A stretch of DNA of 64,000 nucleotides from Anthoceros angustus (Eukaryota > Streptophyta > Anthocerotopsida > Anthocerotales > Anthocerotaceae). A program made the translations under genes and the position numbers. The notes under the pieces are model-generated. The model saw only the letters and a list, made by a program, of their open reading frames with translations, had not been told where the DNA came from and searched no databases. Position 1 is the stretch's first letter; each line of letters starts with the position of its first letter. Below, piece by piece: positions 59,241 to 64,000 of the stretch. Location of the stretch: the NCBI GenBank assembly GCA_010909165.1, contig VJWM01000016.1:620001-684000 (forward strand), read 5' to 3'.

Positions 59241-59507
59241 TCGAGATCAGGAAAGGTCTACCTACAATTGGTGCCAATCACGTCACGTTTCATACGCTCG
59301 TTGCCGCCTTATAAATAGTGTTGGCCAGTTCGAGATCAGGAAAGGTCTACCTACAATTGGTGCCAATCACGTCACGTTTCATACGCTCGTTGCCGCCTTA
59401 TAAATAGTGTTGGCCAGTTCGAGATCAGGAAAGGTCTACCTACAATTGGTGCCAATCACGTCACGTCTCATACGCTCGTTGCCGCCTTATAAATAGTGTT
59501 GGCCAGT
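59241..59507 (+). repeat. three tandem 89-bp units, each with a TATA box
   Basis: TCGAGATCAGGAAAGGTCTA starts at 59241, 59330 and 59419. Each unit ends with GCCTTATAAATAGTGTTGGC, a consensus-quality TATA box on the plus strand. The array lies between the coiled-coil gene's start (minus strand) and a Copia gag fragment (plus strand). Confidence 0.92.
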
Positions 59508-59618
59508 CCCTCTGCAGGGCGATGGATACCCGATGTCGAAAGAAAGCCACCACCGAGAAAGAGGGAGATAACTAGTTGACTATTGAACTACAGCGAGGCA
59601 TGTTATTATCAACTATTT

Positions 59619-59658
59619 GGCATGTTATTATCAACTATCGAGTTGATAATAACATGCC
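59619..59658. repeat. perfect 18-bp hairpin with 4-base loop
   Basis: GGCATGTTATTATCAACT, loop ATCG, then the exact reverse complement. A third copy of the arm lies at 59597-59614 as a direct repeat. Confidence 0.9.
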
Positions 59659-59685
59659 AAATTAGCTGCCCTAGATTGCCGTAGA

Positions 59686-60106
59686 TGAACTTTGTCCTAG
59701 TTCTAACCATTTTAATGGTGCTTTTCTTATGCTTTTTGACCCCGCTGATGATAGTGATGGTACTCAAGCATCAAGTACTTTGTTTGGAAGTTTATTTGAT
59801 ACTCAAGAGGCAGAAACTCATGTTGAAGAGTATTCCATATGGGATTTTTCTCCTCAAGCCATACAATTTAGATTAAATATAATGTGGGCACATTCTCATT
59901 CCCCTCCTATTCCTTTTACTCCTGTTAAGATAGAATTTAAGGATAGAGATAGATTTAATGGGTCCGATTACACCATATGGGCAATGAGAGTGTCGCAGAT
60001 TTTAGAAGAAAACGAATTCATTGGGGTTGTAGATGGGTCTGAACCTGCTCCTGCTACAAGAGCCGCCCCTGATGTCGTTTTGGATTGGCTACGGAAGGAC
60101 AAGTGA
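59686..60106 (+). pseudogene. Copia gag N-terminal fragment
   Basis: The plus-strand frame contains KDRDRFNGSDYTIWAMRVSQ and ILEENEFIGVVDG, the typical start of a Copia gag. It runs open to about 60104, where homology stops and the opposite-strand pol fragment begins. The first part (DPADDSDGTQASSTLFGSLF) is unplaced. Confidence 0.7.
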
Positions 60107-61280
60107 TCCAAATATACGCAAGTGCCCTATGCAGGGCTTGTGTCCTATCCATCTCTCATAAGGAGTAGTCAAACCAAGCTCCATAGAAGGTAGTCGGTTG
60201 AGAACATAGTTAGCAACCATCAATGCCTCAGCCCAATATCCACGAGAGAGACTAGCAAAAGTGAGAGATGCCAAAGTAGCCTCCTGGAGTGTCCGGTTTT
60301 CCTCTCGGCAAGAGTTAGGCGGGAGTATACGCACGGTAAGCTGGTGATGGATCCCTTCCGAAGAGCAAAATTCACGAAAGCATTGTTGATGTACTCGCCA
60401 CCATTGTCATCACAGAAAATTTTAACCTTGTGACCTGTCTGCCGGGTTGCAAAATGCACATAGGTTTGAAAACACAGAAGAGCCTCGCTTTTATGTCTTA
60501 ACACATAAACAATACAATAGCGGCTCTATTCATCTATGAATGTAATAAGATAAACAGCTCCTCCAAATGAACTGGTGAACATAGTACCACAAATGTCACT
60601 ATGAATAGTATCCAAAAGGGCAAAGGCCCTTGTTGAGTGGAGATCCGTATATGGCTTAGAAAATGCTTTACTGAGTTAACAGGAGTTACAGAATGGGTGA
60701 CCAAAAGGGAGATAGGTAAGTGGATCTCTAAAACTATCACCCTTTGTTAGAGATGTTAGACGTTGAAAATTGACGTGGGCAAGACGACAATGCCAGAGTT
60801 GCATTGAAGCTTGTCTTTGAATGGCATTAACAAACTCAGTGGGCTGAGGTTGCACTATCGATTTGACATCTAATAAATACAAATCATGAAAAGGGGTGCC
60901 TATGAAAAGGTCCTAACTTGATGGAACATGCATTACAGTGCAACCAGATTGATCAAAGCAGACTCGGCAAGAGTGTTCTTGTGACAACTTAATCACTGAC
61001 ATCAAATTTTTGGTCATAGAAGGGACAAATAAAACACCAGAAAGTGTAAGTGAAGACTTGTCTGGGAGCTGTATGACCACTGAGCCCAAGCCTTTGATGG
61101 AAAGCCCACTGTCATCACCCAAAAGCACAAACTGATCGGCATCATATGTGGGTGAGAAAGTTTTAAATGAGTGTCTGTCAAAACAAATATGACTAGTGGC
61201 TCCTGAATCTAAAAACCAAGTTTCTACTTGAGAATGGACAGATGAAAGACAAATAGCTATGAGTGTGGGTGACTTAAACA
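60089..61280 (-). pseudogene. Copia protease-integrase fragment
   Basis: Read on the minus strand: a protease motif WFLDSGATSHICFD at about 61.22-61.18 kb, LLGDDSGLSIKGLGSVVIQL, and VPSMTKNLMSVIKLSQEH. These are followed by the pre-integrase motif MQLWHCRLAHVNFQRL (about 60.80-60.76 kb) and integrase pieces FCDDNGGEYINNAFVNF (about 60.42-60.37 kb) and YWAEALMVANYVLNRLPS (about 60.24-60.19 kb). Stops and frameshifts interrupt it. RT and RNase H are absent. Its 3' truncation point coincides with the end of the plus-strand gag fragment. Confidence 0.85.
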
Positions 61281-61385
61281 GTGTCTAGGGAAAAACGGCT
61301 TAGACCACAAAGCCCTTTAAGGCTATGGGGGATACACTTTGCGCACCCTCCCCAAAGGTGACATTATGCCCATCTTAAGTTTTAA

Positions 61386-61940
61386 ATGTTTGGGTGCTGG
61401 GAGCTCGAGGAATCCCATCAAAATATTAAACTTAATGATCGTAACAAGAAGATTGTTTATGAGTGCGCCGGTATACGCACTAACTTTCGACTCATTCCAA
61501 GTTCGGCATGTCTCCACCTCCGATCATGCTGTGATCATCACGAAGCAGCCAAGGAGAGAGCCGCAGATAATATACCATGGTCTGCCCTCCTCCGGTATGA
61601 GAGGCAACCGACGTACCATGCTTCCACTGCAGTGGCGTGGATGAACCAGTTGTTCATGTTAATCGCAGAGCGGATGCCGAATGTTGAATCGTATCACCTT
61701 CCTGACTCTTATACCAAAGGAGAAATATTTCAAGAGTACAAGCAACAAATGCAATGTGCAGCGTACAATATTTCACCTCCTACTTTTGCCGATTGTGGCG
61801 AATCACTTCCCAGTAATCCCAAAAATAATCGTTTTGCGGCTTGTGCTACATCGACTACCTTAAGCGGAAGATCGGAGGCGAGAAAGAGCGGAGCGAGAAA
61901 GATCGGGAGGCGATGTGGCGCGACTTTCGGCGACCGGTAG
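61386..61940 (+). pseudogene. possible DDE-transposase N-terminal fragment
   Basis: A 184-aa frame from ATG 61386 contains HASTAVAWMNQLFMLIAERM, LPDSYTKGEIFQEYKQQM and ISPPTF. After a frame change it runs into HFPVIPK, then RFAACAT and a Lys/Arg/Glu-rich helix (about 61.86-61.93 kb). The order resembles the region before the catalytic core of some eukaryotic DDE transposases (S/P-x-TF, FP-x-V-x-IPK, RF-xx-C-xx-C-xx-L). No catalytic residues are present and the frame breaks at about 61.79 kb. The assignment is tentative. Confidence 0.35.
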
Positions 61941-63137
61941 GCGCACAATCCGTGTCGTTGTAGTAAGGAGTCCGTTCGAGAGAATGAAGCTGGTTTCGCG
62001 TTTAAAGATCCTTACTTTGCGTCCGCTCAACTTTAACACACGCAATCGTCGTTTTGCGTCTAACTACTCATAACGTTCACCGAACAGGCCCGGTGTGGCC
62101 AAACGTTTAAGGACCCGTTTGCGTCCGTATCGTTTCCGCACGTCACTCGTCCCTTAAGTCCGTTCCTCTCATCACTCTCACTACGCTCATCAACCTTGGA
62201 AAAGAACGCAAGTGGCTACACAGTCCGGACCTCCTCCGTTGCTCAACCGGGCCTCTCCGTCCGGGCTCTGCACGCCCTCCCGGAGTTCCTCCGGCTCCGG
62301 TCCCGTCGCTGGCCAGGCTGCTGCGAACACGGGTCCCGGTCGCTCTTCCTGCACACACCACGTTAGGGTCCGTCACGGGACCTTGATCGATCTCCGGGAG
62401 TTGCACGTGACTCGGGACTCACGTTAACAAGAAGACACACAAGGTGCAAGCGGCATCAACACCAAGAGAAGATGATTTATTCCGAGCAGCCTCAGCCCTC
62501 TTATACTACGCCCAAGTCGGCGTCTTTATTACACCTATGGTGGTGGCCACCAAGACGCTGTCGGCCGCCTACCATCCTATTCCTCCCCTCCTATCTCCTT
62601 CGTCGGCGGTGGGCACAGGAAGGTCACAGGTTCCGTCTATTGGTGGTCCAATCTCCCGTCACGGCAGTTGCAGGCGCGCAATCGGATGATCCGCGAGGCG
62701 GACCTTCCTCTTCCGGGAATCACAGCCGGGTTGGGCTCGGCGGTCGGCGACACCGTTACCACAACACCTTGGTGAGCAAGTTCCGATGGACAATGATCCC
62801 TCTGACCCTCACTCTGTCCGGCTCGAATGTCAGCACTACGTGAAGTGCATGGCAAGTCTTGCTTACAAACGCTTGCGCGGGATGCCGGAGAACTCTATTT
62901 GCATGTGAGAGCTAGCCGCTATGTACTCATTCTTGATTTGAACTTTCCAAGGATTCCAAGGGACTTAGCGATGCGAAATCTTAAGCTTCCCTCTTAGAGT
63001 ATATGTAACTACAATTCTTTCAAGGTTACTTCTGTCCATACTTGCATGCTAGCAGCTGGGAAATAACGTCATTGGGATCCAGTGGAAAGCCAAGACCAGT
63101 TGCACTAAGCACAAACCATTATTTTCTGCTCTTCCAG
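61941..63137. other. unassigned region, possible LTR-like pieces
   Basis: GC-rich blocks (62.15-62.42 and 62.55-62.83 kb) surround a segment with minus-strand AATAAATCATC. This arrangement recalls the polyadenylation part of an LTR, but no paired copy exists in the window. Small frames only. Confidence 0.25.
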
Positions 63138-63269
63138 CAGTTGCAAGCGGACTTGAGGCTTGCAAGAACTAGACTTGAGGGGTGGGAGTTGAGCAATAAG
63201 CGGGCAAGCTTCCTCATCCGCATGTCGAGCAGCGAAGACTTGGGTCTTTCGTTTCCACCCTTGCCGTAA
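63138..63269 (+). other. possible terminal exon
   Basis: A 43-residue stretch (LQADLRLARTRLEGWELSNK, then SSSEDLGLSFPPLP and a stop) follows a CTCTTCCAG acceptor and has coding-like composition. No upstream exon could be joined. Confidence 0.3.
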
Positions 63270-64000
63270 AAAACAACGGAGGTCAAAAGCGTGAAGCAAC
63301 GCTCACACTGCGGTCAAATCGTCCTGCGGTGAAGATGTGAACAGACTGGCAGACATTCCTCCTCCGTCCGTTTGAAGCAATGATTGCTCTCTCGACTTTG
63401 ACACAGGTGAAACATTTCCGTCGGGCCAGCCCGCTATTCAAGGTCACCATGTTCTCCACCCCAGGCGCTAATGGTCACTGTGCTCTTAATGCAAGCACGG
63501 AAACCGAAGCGCCAACTCACCATGGTGAGCATGTCACATCGCAGTGGTCATGCCATCGCTCTCATCCACTCTCCCGTTCGGCGCGACGGCATTTCGCGCG
63601 CCCATCGCTGCTTCACTAACCCTAATATAACGTATAATATAGCTATATCGTATGTACTCTATATTGTACCCATATGTCTACGTATTCCTGAACCCGTCTT
63701 TAGTTTGAAGAAGTGCAAACTCACGAAAGTGCCTATCCCCGCCATCGCGAGGCAGCTCAGGCGGCCGTGACAGAGCAAATAGAGAAGACAATCCCATAGA
63801 ACGTCGTCCCCCCCTGGCCCCCCAGTGGGTCCCCTCCCGGTAGGGCCACCGACTGACTGCTCCCCCAGCGTAAGTCGGAGGGGACTCCTCCTTGCTTCCT
63901 GAGTCCGGACCTCGGGGTCCGGTCTCGACTCCGGAGTCTGAACTTCGGGAGTCTGCCTTATTCCCTGAGTCCGGTCTGCCGGGTCCGGTCTCATCTCTGG
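63270..64000. other. unassigned right end with GTCCGG repeats
   Basis: The last 130 bp contain repeated GAGTCCGG/GGGTCCGGTCTC words in direct and inverted form. This resembles the GC-rich edge at position 1 in style but not in sequence. It may be the beginning of another element that continues outside the window. No gene is seen. Confidence 0.3.

Noticed and set aside
1-64000. tRNA, rRNA or other structured RNA genes
   Set aside because: No tRNA A/B-box pair with a folding cloverleaf and no rRNA-like segment was recognised by eye; a covariance-model scan would be needed to exclude small RNAs.

Overview
The window looks like nuclear DNA of a plant-lineage (streptophyte) eukaryote with a repeat-rich genome. 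The signs are GT-AG introns of about 50-150 bp, a plant-type CACTA transposon (transposase-associated zinc motif, tnp2, DUF4218 and DUF4216 regions in the usual order), and a Copia element primed by initiator tRNA-Met (TGGTATCAGAGC). I cannot name the species. No rRNA, tRNA or CRISPR locus was recognised.

Layout. (1) 0.36-2.1 kb: a ten-exon gene on the minus strand, of unknown function. (2) 2.48-23.01 kb: one 20.5-kb CACTA-like element with perfect 24-bp terminal inverted repeats, an AAA target duplication, subterminal motif clusters, a broken transposase and four internal families of 0.65-1.5-kb tandem duplications. (3) 24-32 kb: a T-rich tandem duplication followed by an intron-containing gene for a Crypton/DUF3504-like tyrosine recombinase. 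Its catalytic exons are duplicated in tandem and its frames are broken. (4) 34.1-36.9 kb: two copies of a locus for a small secreted peptide; one copy is intact and one is a pseudogene. (5) 36.93-43.39 kb: a Copia element with both LTRs, inserted just after the pseudogene, then a 34-bp minisatellite and more Copia debris. (6) 46.85-58.84 kb: the best host-gene region. A 552-aa protein with FGRxATxVTD-type repeats (plus strand) converges on a giant coiled-coil protein of about 2,676 aa (minus strand), which contains homogenised 109-residue repeats. (7) 59-64 kb: a triplicated TATA-bearing repeat, Copia gag and pol fragments in opposite orientations, a possible DDE-transposase fragment and unassigned GC-rich DNA.

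One pattern crosses all the repeats. Where copies differ, the middle base of CAG or CTG is often missing (CWG to CG). This breaks transposon frames and splice acceptors, while the intact genes at 46.8-58.8 kb keep dense CAG/CTG. It suggests either systematic consensus error at CHG-methylated sites or a real mutational scar. The frame breaks listed here should be read with that in mind.
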